Positions 1 to 12,133 of a stretch of 64,000 nucleotides of DNA are shown one piece after another. The translations under genes and the position numbers were made by a program. The first letter of the stretch is position 1. The number at the start of each line of letters is the position of its first letter. Below the pieces are notes generated by a model. It did not search any database. It worked only from the letters and a program-made list of their open reading frames with translations, and had not been told where the DNA came from. The stretch comes from Astragalus membranaceus (taxonomy: Eukaryota; Streptophyta; Magnoliopsida; Fabales; Fabaceae), in NCBI GenBank assembly GCA_039519185.1, contig CM076846.1:128716182-128780181 (forward strand). Reading direction: 5' to 3'.

Positions 1-2488
1 AGAGAAAGAGACCATAACCCAGGTCTGTTAGGGTATCTTAGGATGAGTGGATTCGAGTAGTGGGAGCCCATCAGGACCTTTGTCCGTTTGGCTACTCGCG
101 AAAGTTTCAATCAGAGTTGTGCTCTTCCATGATACCTTGTATCTAGCAGTTTGCTGCATTTACAAGGAATTTCATGAAAGAGACTGTGGCTCTGATGACC
201 TTTGTGAGGGTGTGAATAGAGCTACATGAGAAGATTATCCCTAAAGTGCCTTAGATCATAGGTTTCTTCCCTTTTAAGTCACAAGGGCGTTCCAAATTGT
301 GTGCTGCATCGTGCATTCAGTTCAATCAATTTTCCCTCAGAATTTTCGAAAACCAAAAAAAAGATGTGCTTTTCGTTTTCAATAAAACGCCTATATGAGG
401 TGGCATATAGCGTGTAGATTTTCAAACTACCACCTGTGCGAAACCAAAAAGAAGGAACATCATTGCATCTAGCATCATCGCGTCATTGCATCTCACTAAA
501 GTTTGTTTGCCGAGAATCACAAAGTAATATCTTGTCATAGGCACGGTGTGGAATCAAAAGTGAAACAGCGTACACTCCGAGGTGTTTGTTTAAGTCTGAA
601 TGCATGGAATGTGTTTTGTTTCGCTTATTGATTCTAACCTTGTTGTGTTTCAAAGAAAAAATAATCAAAATCCACCGTTAAATCTATGGCAAGACATAGT
701 ACACCGTGATTCCCGGCACCAAGACAAACAGGAAATCATACATATTGCATTGCACTTGCATTCAAACAAGTATTAGTGCACACCGTCTTTTATCAAAAAA
801 AAAATCAAAATCAAGAAAAATAAAAAATTGTTATTTTCCACAAGTTTTTAGAAAACATACTACATGCATTTTTTTTCTTTGCATTACAAAAATAATCAAA
901 TAAACATCTCATGTTGCATGAATTTTTATGACCACCAGTGAGTTAAAAGCTTTATTTTGGAGAGAAGCCATGCATGCTAAAGTCAAACTCAAATTTTGTA
1001 CTGTACTCTCCAAATGAAAAGCTTATAATTCCCTGACGCGATAAATCCACATTCATCCATTCGCATTCTCATTTCATTCACATTCATTCATTCGCATTCT
1101 CATTTCACTCGCATTCTCATTCCATGCGTATTTATCCATTTGCATTCTCATTCATTTGCATATTTACATCATGCATAAAAAATGAGCATAATTCTAGAGA
1201 AACAATAATAATTCTAAAAAAAAAATTGTGATGAGAGGTGAGACGTTCTTGCGAAGTTTTTTATTCATCTTTGGAAAAGTTTGGTCTTACTTAGTTGCAA
1301 ACTCAAGGTGTTTCAAGGCACTCGGTTTTTCAACAGTTTGTTCTCATTTTTCAACAAAGCATTGCATCTCACCCACCCCATGATGAATGACCGAAATGGT
1401 CCACGAAAATGTTTCTTTCACGTTTTGACTAATGTTAACTCTCTGCGAAGCATTCGTGTAGTAACTTCTGTGTGACATGTGTCAGTTAGCGCCCCTACAT
1501 TGTCATCATCCCTCGCCCAAGTCTAACCCCACCCTGACCACCCATAAAGTACATATCCCCCAGATTAGTGCATAGTTGGCTTTTGGTTGCCCCTAATGAA
1601 ATACCACTCTTGGTCCTCCATACTGGGGCAAATTTGTCGTCACTAGATATCTTGTTAACACTGTATTTCTTTGGTGCAAGTCTTTTTAAAAGTAAAAAAA
1701 ATCAAAAAAGCTCGTTAGGTCGAAAACTCGTAAGAGCGGCCTAAGCAAAAATTAGAGCATGAAAAGAAATAAAGAAAAAAAGAGCAAATATATGAAAGTA
1801 AATAAATTATTGTCCTTGGGTTAATTTTTGAGAAAACAAGCAATCATGATTTTGAAATGAAGTTTGGCCATCATTCCATCTCCAAAAACACCTTAAGCCA
1901 AAAATCCCAAAAATCTCAATCACCCTAGACAAGAATCAATCTCACATCAAAAATTGTGTATCACCTTTATCATCTCACTTAGCTCAAACGAAAGAGAAAG
2001 AAAAATCACACCAAAAAAAAAAGAAGAAAGTGGAAAAAGAGAGGATTGAAAAGGAAAAATCCTGAAAAAGAAGCAAAAGTAGTAGAAATGGTGAGCTGAT
2101 ACCATTAAACGCATGAGAGATCCTTGTCTGAAATAAACCCCCAAACACTTCCTTTAGCCTATCCTCCACGTTACAACCCTGAAACAGGTTCATTTTACCG
2201 TGAGGCACATAAGAGGTTCTCAATAAAACCTCAAACACCTCATTGAGTCTAATAACTCATTCTTTCATTAACCATTAACTTGGCCAAATCATACCACTAA
2301 AAAAAACAAACATCTGTTCCATCAATCATCAAATACTTCTTTGAGCCCAATTATCCCTCCCTTCATATATCATTAACCATTAGCCACATCACAACTCCAA
2401 AGATCCATTCTGATCAATGACCGGTTGCTCTTGTTTTCTCAAAGTTTTAATCTTAGGACAAATAAGTTTATCTATTTATGATGTGTTT

Positions 2489-2645
2489 GCTCAAAAAGAA
2501 AAAACAAACAAGCAGAAAAAAGAAAGCTGCTCAAAAGAAAAACAAACAAGCAGAAAAAAGAAAGCTGCTCAAAAGAAAAACAAACAAGCAGAAAAAAGAA
2601 AGCTGCTCAAAAGAAAAAAACAAACAATCAAAAAAGGAAAGTTGG
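2489..2645 (+). repeat. Tandem repeat, about 38-bp unit, four copies
   Basis: The unit GCTCAAAAGAAAAACAAAC plus AAGCAGAAAAAAGAAAGCT starts at 2489, 2529, 2567 and 2605. The last copy is degenerate. It creates a lysine-rich reading frame (2417-2773) that is a by-product. The inverted relative near 48.1 kb has only a single A/T-rich equivalent, so the expansion is specific to this copy. Confidence 0.85.
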
Positions 2646-4869
2646 TAAAAAGGAGAAGGACTTGCACTCCAAGATGCATTCATGTTGCATTAAAACAAGG
2701 TCTAGTGGTCACCAAATGGAGCCCTCTTCATACTAAAAAGTCAAAACTTTCATTCCATTTGAGTTGTTCTTAAAGAGAACCAAAAGTGTGTACTAGGGGG
2801 CATTCCCTTCACCTCTCACTCCACTCAACTTTGGGGAGGTTTATTCATTGCCCACCCGATTCATGATTCATAACCATCACCATAACTCTGTCGCCTTTCA
2901 CAACCCCACTAGAAGCAATCATTTGAAATACCATTCCAAAGTGGGGCAATCCTGTCACCCTTCACTCCACCTAAAGTCGGGGAAATTCGCCCTACGCCCA
3001 TCTCATCCCCTCGTCATATTCACATCCTTGAGACCACACCAGGGCAATTTCTCGACCCACCATGCTAAATACAGCCTTTTGCAAACTCGAGTCGGGGCAA
3101 CCTTGCTCTCGTCAAGATTGGGGCAACACCAAACGTCGCGGGTTGAGACAGAATCTCTTGTTTGCCAACCTTCATTCCAAAGTCATGGTATTTCCAATTC
3201 ATTATTCCTCTACAACCCTGGCTGTCGTCACCACTAGACGGGGGCAAGTTATGCACTCACCTTCACCAGTAGTCTAAATCGGGGCAGTTCCACCTTTCAT
3301 GACTTTGGCAAAAACCTACCTTTCGTCCCCTCACGTGTCATATCTGTCATACCAAGTCAACTGACTCATTCATCTGTATTTTCACTACTCTACATGTTTA
3401 TGCTTCAAAGAGAGAGAACACAAGTTAATAATGTGAAGTCGGAAACTCACTCAGCTAACTTTGTGGACCTAAAAATCAATCATCATGGGGCACCATCATA
3501 GGAGAGCAAAATAAGCGAGTCTGCAAATACGGTCAAATAGTTTTTGCACATCAGTGTCTGTGAATAACAACCTTGAGATTGCCATGTTTGAATTCAAACC
3601 TCTTTCCAAGGAATGATTATTCCAGAGCACTCACCTCTCTACCCCTCGCATCGAAAGTCTCATTTCTCATCTCAAAACAAAACACATTTGCATGCATTAC
3701 TATTAAACCATATCATAAATCATTGCACCATACATTGTATTTCAACAACAAGTCATGCATCTACCACAACTATTGCATTTAAGCATTACCTGTGCGCATT
3801 CATCCATTTATTCAAAAAGGGGCAAAAAAAAAAAGAGAAAACCAAAAAGGCAAAAATCATCCACATTGCACCCGTTGCCCCCACCAAAGCATAAATCATT
3901 CCATCATACAGCCAGCAGTATATTTGCATTCGCATGTTATCTGCATTCGCACACACAGCTTATCAATTTCTGTTTCCGACCAACTTCAACATCCATCATT
4001 CACGGGCCTTTTGTAGTCCATTTACTTTCGCATTGCACATTCATCACATTGCATACCTGTAACACTTTTTTGCTTCGATAGACGTGCCAAGTGCCGGTCT
4101 CATCGTTGCCAAAAGCTTTCTACATCACCGATCATATCATTTGCTACGCATGCATGTGTTTCCTTTATTCACCATAGCATTTGCATCAAGGTATCACATT
4201 CGCATCATGTTCACATTCGCATTGCATGCATCAAGAGAAGAAGCAAAATAAATAAGGAAAAAGCAAAAAGAAAAATCTGTCCATCATTCCATCAGGTTCA
4301 ACACCCATGGTATACCCATTTCATTCATCATCCCACGTTCATCACATTACATGCATGACATTGTTCGCTTCGATAGATGTCCAAGTGCCGGTCTCATCGT
4401 TGCCCCAAAAAAAAAGAGTTTTTTTTACATCACTAATCATATCTTTGTACCATGCATGGCATTCGCATCAAAGCATTACATTTGCATCACATTCACACTT
4501 TGCATTTCATACACTCATACCAAAGGAAAAAAAGAGAAAAGCCAAAAAACAAAAGGAGGAAAATTGCTCATTCCATTACATTCATCATTAATCAGCACAA
4601 TCACATTCATATCTTATCTGCATTCACATACGTTGGTTGTCAACCTCCATTTTCCATCAATTTCAACTCACATCATCTGCCCCGCTTCATTCATCCCATC
4701 GGATGCCTACCATTTCACATACCTATATTGCACGCATACATCATTCATTGCATTTTTAGACATGCCAAATATAGATAGCTCTTCCCGTCTCAGGTAAATG
4801 CATTCATTAGGTATGTTCTAGGCAGATACGCCATGTACCAATCCCAATAGTTTGTTCCCTCAAAGTCAG

Positions 4870-5320
4870 TGCTCCAAGCGCTGGTCTCATATCACAATTC
4901 AGAGTCCCAGTACCCTTGTTGACCCCCAGTGGTCCTTCAGAGCCCAAGCGCTCCTTCAGACCATCAATGGTCCTTCAATCCAGATCGCACGTCGCGTTAT
5001 CGAGCAACCGACGGATCATCCGACCCCAGGTCTTTCAGACTAGCTGTGTCCGCCTAAAAAGCACAGTGGACGTCCTTCGAGGTGAGCAAATCAAGTCAAT
5101 GACCTGACCTTTCCACCCATGGCCGCTCGAAAAAGGCCACCCCCCAAGCAGACCGTTTTACTAGTACCGTTGCTAGTTTGCGCTCCATCAGACCCATTGG
5201 TCCATCAGGCTTAGGCATGCCCTTCAGACCTCGTCGGTCCTTCAGTTTAACTCCAATCAATGCGCCAAGCATCGACTGCGAATTAGACCATCAGAGACCA
5301 GTGCTCCTTCAGATCCCCGG
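4870..5320 (+). repeat. Clustered CCTTCAGA-type short repeats
   Basis: About nine variants of (G/C)(T/C)CCTTCAGA or CCATCAGA occur here, each followed by CC or GC. The same cluster is found in inverted orientation at about 45190-45640, and a shorter one lies in the solo LTR at 10285-10350. This links the interior and the LTR family. The conserved reading frames in this segment (4852-5043, 5178-5375) follow from the repeat and are not taken as genes. Confidence 0.6.
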
Positions 5321-5380
5321 TGATCCTTATTTACTCTTGTTCTATGTCAACCCAATTTTTCAAGAATTTCTATAAAAAAA

Positions 5381-6190
5381 AAGAGAGCTGATCAGGAAAA
5401 AAGGTCAGACCAAAAGAAGAACTTCAGGAATGTTCCACCACATTTATCATTCCACTAAATCATCACATCGCATGCACTCACATGACATGCATTCGCATAA
5501 CGGACTTTGCATAGCATGCATTCATATTCCATGCACCATGTCTTGCATCTGCTAACGTGTGCAGGTGTCCTGGATCAGTGCAATGGCATTGATCATCAAT
5601 CAGAGCAAGCTGAAGAAAGGTCCGCTAGCCTGAGTAGACATCCTGGATCAGTACAATGGTATTGATCATCAATCAAGAGAAAGCTGAAGAAAAGTCCGCT
5701 AACCTGAGCAGGCATCCTGGATCGGTGATGAAGCATTGACCGACTAAAGGAAACCAACTGGATTTTGGAATCCCCTCTGGACCCGCGTGTCCCCAGCAAG
5801 ATTGACTTCACCTTGTATTCGAGCTGCAGGTAAGTCCCCCTGACCTCAATAGGTCCAGTCGAAGAGGATAGCTGTGTTGGCCTAAAACATGGCGCAGTCC
5901 TAGGGAAATATCGAGATCTAGACTTGATATAGTACCCTCCCTTGGTCGCTCGCAAGGCCACCCCTTTGGAGCCCACGTGCTCCCATGCCCAAGTGCAAGC
6001 TCGGATCGTTCGCGATTCGTTAAAAGGCTTGAGGCAGCCTCCGTCGCCGGCTTAACGAGGGCCGGCACCCTTTTTGCTTCCCTTTTTATTGCTTTCCTGC
6101 TTACTGAGAGTTGACGATTCATCCATTGCATTCACTTCGGGCTAACACCCAATAAAAATAGAAAGAGGAAAAAGAGGAAAATTCGGGTTT
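5381..6190. other. Unassigned repeat-derived sequence with a 74-bp duplication
   Basis: Two and a third copies of a 73-74-bp unit beginning TCCTGGATCAGT start at 5568, 5641 and 5715. The remainder shows no coding motif. It lies between the Ogre-like interior and the copia gag remnant, and it may be the diverged 3' portion of the former. No joint with a target duplication was found. Confidence 0.5.
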
Positions 6191-6261
6191 CCCTAAGTAG
6201 ACAAAATCGGTATAATTTCTGAATTCTTTATCTTCATTTTGCCTTGGAATATGTTTCAGCC

Positions 6262-6351
6262 AATTCATATTCCTCGTTAAAATTCAGATAAAGAAGCTCA
6301 AGTTGCATTAATGGCTGATCATGAAAGCGAAAATGAAAACGAGGTAATATC
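6262..6351 (+). pseudogene. SIRE-like copia gag, 5' fragment (split by LTR insertion)
   Basis: A frame reading SDKEAQVALMADHESENENE (about 6284-6344) resembles the acidic gag region just upstream of the zinc knuckle in SIRE/Maximus copia elements. The 4.5-kb LTR at 6352-10845 interrupts it, and the same frame resumes at 10851. The ATATC target duplication leaves the frame across the joint intact. Further upstream only about 70 bases of similar composition can be followed, so the element's 5' LTR and gag N-terminus are missing. The lineage is inferred from motif style. Confidence 0.6.
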
Positions 6352-7416
6352 TGTCATACCCCAATTTTGTCCGGCTTAGGTCAAAACCCTAATTTTTCAC
6401 AAAAAAATAATAAATAAATAAATTGAAAGAATGAAGAGCATCATGCATTGCATCTTCGGTCCTAGAAGTCATTCCAAGGTCTTTAAAATCATTTTTAGGA
6501 TTGGAATGCACTTTTTAGGCAAATTAGGGTTTTAGGGTCAAAAAGGACATTTTGGTCATTTTTCGCAAAAAGATGATTTTCTCGCCAAAAATGCACATCC
6601 TCAAAAGGTACATTTTTATTCTATCAAGGATAATTTTTGTACAATTTTTTAGGAAGAAAACCCTAGTCAAAATAATTAAAAATGTATTTTTTCATTTTTT
6701 AGTGCATAGAAAAATAAAAAGGGACCATTAAATATTCCTCAATTTTTAAGTGACAATTTTTATTGTCATAGGTGACTAGAGGGAATATTTTATGGAGCCC
6801 AAAAACATGTAACACATTTTCAATAGTTGCATTCCCATTATTTCTCGTGCCCAAAAATTTCATTTTCAAAAAAACAAAAAAGGGAAGTGTCCTCAATAAG
6901 ACAAAATACCAAAAACAAGTTTTTTTTCTCTCTTCCTCCCCCCACCTACGAATTCTCTCTCTCTCTCTCCAATTTCTTCCACCCTCTTCCATTATACCCT
7001 CTTTGGTAAATTACTCCACTCACTTACACTAACCTATTCATAAGAAAACCCAAAGTTCCCTCTTTGGTAACAATTCTCCCCTAAAATGCCCTTAACCCTA
7101 CTTCACATAAAATATCTCTTCTAAAATAAGAAATTCATTTTTCTTTTCCTTTTTCTTTCCCCTAATATTCGCCCCCCACTCTCCATATCTCTCACATTTT
7201 TGTGTTTCTTCAACACCCTCAATCCATGTGATGATGCATCTCCACCCTCCATTCAAATTTAAAGCCTAATCCTAGTGCACCTCTCAAAGTCAATGACTAA
7301 AATACCCTCTAACTTGGTGACCAAGTTCAAATTAATTTTATTTATTAATATTCAGCTGAATATTAATTGATTTAATTGGATTGATTACCATTTTAACCCT
7401 AGCCCTTCACCAATCC

Positions 7417-7424
7417 TATAAATA
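7417..7424 (+). promoter_or_regulatory. TATA box of the solo LTR
   Basis: TATAAATA lies about 1.07 kb into the LTR and is followed by a C/T-rich leader from about 7430. This is the normal U3/R position for an LTR promoter. Activity is not shown. Confidence 0.55.
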
Positions 7425-7993
7425 CCCTTTCATTCTCCACACATCACAATTTTTGCTCATTCATTCTCTCACTTGAAATCAACACAATTCTCCTCCTCTC
7501 CCCCTTCTCTCATAGGCCGTAGCCCTCCCCCCACTCTCCTCTCCTCCATTTCTTTTGTTCCTTTCACCCAAACACCACAAAATCACCTCAAGTCCACTCC
7601 TCCTTCATAGATCCTCCTCCTTTCACCATTTATCTCTTGAAGATTCTAGTTGATTTGGATTATTCTTTCTTCATTTCCTACTTCTACTAGTTTGGATCCT
7701 AGGTGAATCTCTAAAACCCTTACAATATTTTGCATCAAAATTCATATTCTCTTCATCATTTTCGCATACTCATCATTTTCATCTTTAAAATGTAGTTTGT
7801 TGTTATTTTGTGTTGATCTTTGCATTTTAATGGAATAAGCATGTGATTTTGTCTCCTATGTGGTTCGCATTATTTTGGGGTTTTAATTTACCTTGTTGTT
7901 CCTTTTTACTTGATGTTGATCAACCTTGTTATTAGTGTTTAAATCCTTGTGTTAAATGTGACTTTTAGTCCATACTACTTGCAAATACTTGTT

Positions 7994-8840
7994 TGTTGAT
8001 GATTTTGCAACTTGATTCTCACTTGTGCTTGGAGCACCATAATTTAAGTGAGAGGATTGCAAAACATGATTCAACCTCGTTTTAGTTTACTACTCTTGTT
8101 TTATTTGTTTATTGTTTGTTGATGATTTTGCAACTTGATTCTCACTTGTGCTTGGAGCACCATAATTTAAGTGAGAGGATTGCAAGATATGATTCAACCT
8201 CATCTTAGTTTACTACTCTTGTTTTATTTGTTTATTGTTTGTTGATGATTTTGCAACTTGATTCTCACTTGTGCTTGGAGCATCATAATTTAAGTGAGAG
8301 GATTGCAAAATATGATTCAACCTCGTTTTAGTTTACCACTCTTGTGTTATTTGTTTATTGTTTATTGATGATTTTGTAACTTGATTCTCACTTGTGCTTA
8401 GAGCATCATAATTTAAGTGAGAGGATTGCAAGATATGACTCAACCTTGTTTATGAGCCTTCTTTGTTTAATCGTGGGAATTGTTGTTTGTTGATGACCTA
8501 GCAACATGATTCCCACTAGTGCCTAGTGCACCTTGATCCAAGTGGTGAAGATTGCTAGAAAGGATTCAATTTAGTTTTTGTGTTCATTTACCTTTGTGTC
8601 TTAGTTTGATTATTGTAAGTTGTTGATGATAGGCAAGTTGATTCTCACTAGTGCCTAGTGCACTTTTCTCAAAGTGAGAGGATTGCCCTATGTGATTCAA
8701 CTTAACTTTAGTGTTTATTTACTTGCTCTTGTATTCTAATTTTATTATTGTCCATTGTTGAGGATAAATCATATGATTCCCGCTTATGCCTAGTGCATCA
8801 TATTCTAAGTGGTGAGGATGGTTTTAGATGATTCAACGTT
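7994..8840 (+). repeat. Tandem array of about 123-bp units inside the solo LTR
   Basis: Units beginning TGTTGATGATTTTGCAAC start at 7994, 8117, 8240, 8363, 8488, 8621 and about 8757. Spacing is exactly 123 bp for the first three steps, then 125, 133 and about 136. Each unit contains two matching halves (CTTGATTCTCACTTG and TAAGTGAGAGGATTG) that can fold back on each other. Decay rises toward the 3' side. Confidence 0.9.
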
Positions 8841-9439
8841 CCCCTTTTAACTTCTTAATGAATAAAAGATGAGATAGTTAGGTTTATGGTTTAAGGTCCA
8901 TGGGGTATTGCAAAGGATAGGTTACCCAAAACCTTGATGTTCCCTCCTCTTTGATTGTGTTAATAGCCTTTGCGCACTTATTCATGAATGCAAAGGATAG
9001 GCTTACCTTGGCCTTGATGCAATTTCCCCTTTTGTTCATGTTATTGAGAAATCATTGCTCATATGTTCCTTAGTTTAATTAAGATCATTCTATGCCTATG
9101 ACCAACTGCTTGCTTGTTTTTGATGCATTTTAAATGTCTTGATTCAATTATATGCCATTCCATCCATGTGTATGACCTCCTAATGAAGACGTAAGTCTAC
9201 ATGCATGTTGTAGCATAGAGTCATTAGGGTAAATACACCCCTTCCTACACACACACATTTGCTTTGAGAACTTTATCTTGCATCCTAGATAAGTGGATCT
9301 TTTGATCATATTGGCATGTTTAGTCTTAATTAATGTTCGACATATGCATGATTCCGTGATTATTGAATGTGCTTGAACTTTGTAACCAATCATTGATAAT
9401 AACTTCACCCTTTTTCCAAAAATCTTTCAAACTCTTTTC

Positions 9440-10500
9440 CATTTAATGCGAGTTATTAGTGACTATCACTCAAAGCCTTGGCTTGTTTGATTGTCATGAA
9501 CGCCATTAAGGGCTATTAGTAATGATCACTCAAAGCCTTTGCTTGCTTGATCATTATGAAAGCTCTTCCCCTTCCAAACCCTTTTCAAAAAACATTTTCA
9601 TTAGAACTACGTCGCTTTGATTCCCATTTGGGATACGTAGGAGCGAGTCACGTTCTCGTCAAGCGCAACAAATAAAAATTCTTTTTGCAACCATAACCAA
9701 ATCATTTCCATAAAACAAACAAAAAGAATCATTTTCAAACCCATTGTTGCTAGTAGCTCATCAGAGCCTTTGTTCGTTTAGCTATTAGTGGCAATGTCCT
9801 TTTCTCATAAGAATAATAAACGATGATCCATCATAACCTTTGTTAGTTTGATCATCGTGCAAATCAATCTCTTTCGAAAATCACTTTCAAAAAGATAATA
9901 AAAACGAGTTGTTATCAATAGTCCATCAGAACCTTTGTTCGTTTGACTAGCGGTACAACTCTCTTTTTTGAGTATTTAGTAGTGATTCATCATAGCCTCT
10001 GCTAGTTTAATCATTTGCTAATGCTCGTCCTATTTCAAAAACTCACTAAAAAAGGATAAAAATCCAAAAACTTTTCAAAAAGACAAAGGAGAACTACGTA
10101 GCCTTTGATTCTCTACCAAGAGATACGTAGGAGCAGGGTCACGCCCCTGTCAAGCGCAAAAATAAATAATTTCTAAGTAAAAAATACAAACACATCTCTT
10201 TCAAAAATCAAAATCTTATTTTCAAAGTAGGGGATTAAGTCGGTCGTACGGCCGGGTTAATCATCATTTTAGGATAAGTGAACTGTGGTCCTTCAGAGCC
10301 CCAGCGCTCCTTCAGCCCTCAGCGGCCCTTCAGACCCCCAGTGGTCCTTCAACACAGATCACACAATCCTAAAACCCCTATATTAAAAAACACCAAACAC
10401 ACAAACATTTTCTACTTAAGAACTACGTAGCTTTGAATTTTCCATCGCACCAGGAGATACGTAGGAGCGGGCCATGTCCCGTCAAGAACTTTTTCTAAAA
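9440..10500 (+). repeat. Repeated modules in the 3' half of the solo LTR
   Basis: Two interspersed short modules recur. One resembles CATCAGAGCCTTTGTTCGTTTGA and is seen around 9475, 9530, 9757, 9828, 9925 and 9985. The other is GAACTACGT(A/C)G...GATACGTAGGAGC...GTCAAGCGC at about 9604-9670, 10090-10160 and 10420-10490. The second module occurs once, reverse complemented, in each LTR of the 42613-55134 element (near 43003-43050 and 53100-53147). Confidence 0.7.
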
Positions 10501-10850
10501 ACCCTTTTTTCCCCCTTTCTCACCAAAAATAAAATTTTCATTAAGTTTTCCCATTCATCTTCAAACAAGAAATAAATAGGCAAATCTAGGTATTTTTCAA
10601 ATCAAACGTTAAAACCACACATTTAATTAGAGGTTCCCTTTCGGTAGAAAGGACGTGCGCGGTGCTAACACCTTCCTCGCACGTAATCGACCCCCGAACC
10701 TATATCTCTAGTTTTCAAAAGACCATCCGCCTTTTCCAAAAGACCTTTTTTCAATGTTTTGGTCTTAAAATTAAAATATTGGTGGCGAAAAATTTTCCAC
10801 GTTGTACATTGAGAAACCCATACCGGGATTTTTCGGGGTGCAACAATATC

Positions 10851-11470
10851 TAACCCTGACTCTTTACAAAATGCATCTGATGATTAATATGAAGCGTTTA
10901 TTGAATTGCACGATGAATCTGTGAAATTAACAAAAGCATTAGGTAAAGCAAATAAAGTTATTAATCACCTTAAAAATGAAGTAATTGCATTAACTAAAGA
11001 AAGGATAGAACTTAGAAAGGAAAACTACAGCCTACGTTACCTTAAAGCAAATTATGTCTGTGACAAATGTACTGAGTTTGAAAAGAAAGTCCATGAGCAA
11101 GAATGGACAGTAGGAAAACTATCTAGCTTACAGCAGGCACATCCTAGACACTCTAGAAACAACTACACTAAAAGGCATATGCATCATAGATCTAGACCAT
11201 GTATCAGTTGTAGTTATTGTGGTAAAAATGGACATACAGCTTCTGTTTGCAGGGCAAGAGGAAGTCAAAATGTGAAGAAAGTATGGGTTCCCAAAGGGAC
11301 CATACTAAGTATTAACCCACAAGGACCCAAAGAAATTTGGGTACCTAGAACCCTTGTTTAAATCATTGCAGGTATGCTTCAAGGTATGGGGGACAGATTG
11401 GTGCCTTGAAAGCAGAATCACAAAAGCTCATGACTGGGAAGAAACAGATCCTTAAACACTCCACCCCAGG
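10851..11470 (+). pseudogene. SIRE-like copia gag 3' part with zinc knuckle, and protease start
   Basis: The open frame (ATG at 10906, stop at 11359-11361) encodes a heptad-rich segment (EALELTKALGK-like; residues about 1-50) followed by a CX2CX4HX4C zinc knuckle (CSYCGKNGHTASVC) and the VWVPKG/EIWVPR motifs that precede protease in SIRE-type copia elements. Beyond the stop, another frame retains an MTGKKQ motif at about 11430-11445. This corresponds to the (D)SGCSxHMTG protease site with its catalytic Asp-Ser-Gly lost. A stop (TAA) at about 10887-10889 separates the frame from the upstream gag fragment. Integrase, RT and RNase H are absent, so a large pol deletion lies between here and 12134. 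Confidence 0.75.
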
Positions 11471-12133
11471 TTAAGCAGTCATGTGACTTACATCAAAAAA
11501 ATAAACTGAGGAAAGAATCCTCAGTAAAGGTTAGTCCGCATTTATAAAACTACTAATTCAATCTCTTAACATGAAAGTGGTCTATACAGGTGCGAAATTT
11601 TATTTCCATGTCTTATTCATATAAATTAAAAACAAAGGAACCATCATCCTAGAACCCATGACTCAAATATGTGCATACATGATTAAAGTTAGTCGAGTCT
11701 TTTAAAACGGCCAGTCAAAATTATTTTTGGAACCATTGCAAAAGAAACAACTTACTTTCTTTTAATTATAAGTTTCATAGATCTTTCTTCTTGGGCATTA
11801 TCTCATGACATGAATCGATTTCCAAGTCTCTTCCAAAAGCCTATCATTTAGCTTAAATCGATTATATCTATAGGATGTCTTTTCTAAAACCTCTCAATTG
11901 ATTATCTCCAACAAATCAATACCACCCTAAAACTTAGAAAAACTTGCGCTAAAACTCCTTATCTTTTCCAACAAGAAAGGCGCAAAATCCCTAAACTATC
12001 TCACCATATCCTCTCCTATTTTTTGGGCGCCTATCTCTATACCCAAGCAATTATATTATCCTTTTAGCGACCCATCTCACTATTTCCATAGTGCACTCAT
12101 CGTAAAAACAAACCTCTCCTTGAGCATATCTCA
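11471..12133. other. Non-coding spacer of the deleted copia element
   Basis: No domain is visible. Two AATCGATT words (near 11815 and 11854) match those crowded in the 3' LTR. The pol genes expected here are gone. Confidence 0.5.

Larger units (their letters stand above)
1..5380 (+). mobile_element. Non-coding interior of an Ogre/Tat-like retroelement (partial)
   Basis: This stretch matches, in reverse complement, the interior of the complete element at 42613-55134. Position about 190 pairs with about 52270, 2417 with 48186, 3200 with 47460, 4852 with 45690 and 5375 with 45155. The order is kept throughout. No gag or pol motif is visible in either copy, so it reads as untranslated interior of a non-autonomous Ty3/gypsy family. 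It is rich in CATTCGCAT-like words (1040-1180, 3600-4760). It is cut by the left window edge, and after 5380 the similarity to the complete copy stops, about 100 bases before the polypurine tract would be expected. Reading frames inside it are short and look accidental. Confidence 0.75.
6352..10845 (+). mobile_element. Solo LTR of an Ogre/Tat-type Ty3/gypsy element
   Basis: It begins TGTCATACCCCAATTTTG and ends GGGGTGCAACA. It is flanked by the 5-bp duplication ATATC (6347-6351 and 10846-10850). The start nearly matches the LTR end of the complete element at 42613-55134 read on the minus strand. The GGTGCTAACACCTTCC segment near 10655 also has a counterpart in that LTR (42755-42790). A TATAAATA box at 7417-7424 precedes a pyrimidine-rich leader. 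No second LTR or interior is joined to it, so it is a solo LTR left by recombination. At about 4.5 kb it is long, as is usual for Ogre LTRs. It sits inside the copia gag remnant. Confidence 0.85.

Noticed and set aside
2417..2773. Lysine-rich 118-codon frame
   Set aside because: Produced by the 38-bp A-rich tandem repeat. The related copy at 48 kb lacks it.
4852..5375. Short open frames conserved in the inverted copy at 45155-45679
   Set aside because: The conservation is that of the whole repeat. The frames are readings of the CCTTCAGA motif cluster, have no recognisable domain, and differ in length between copies.
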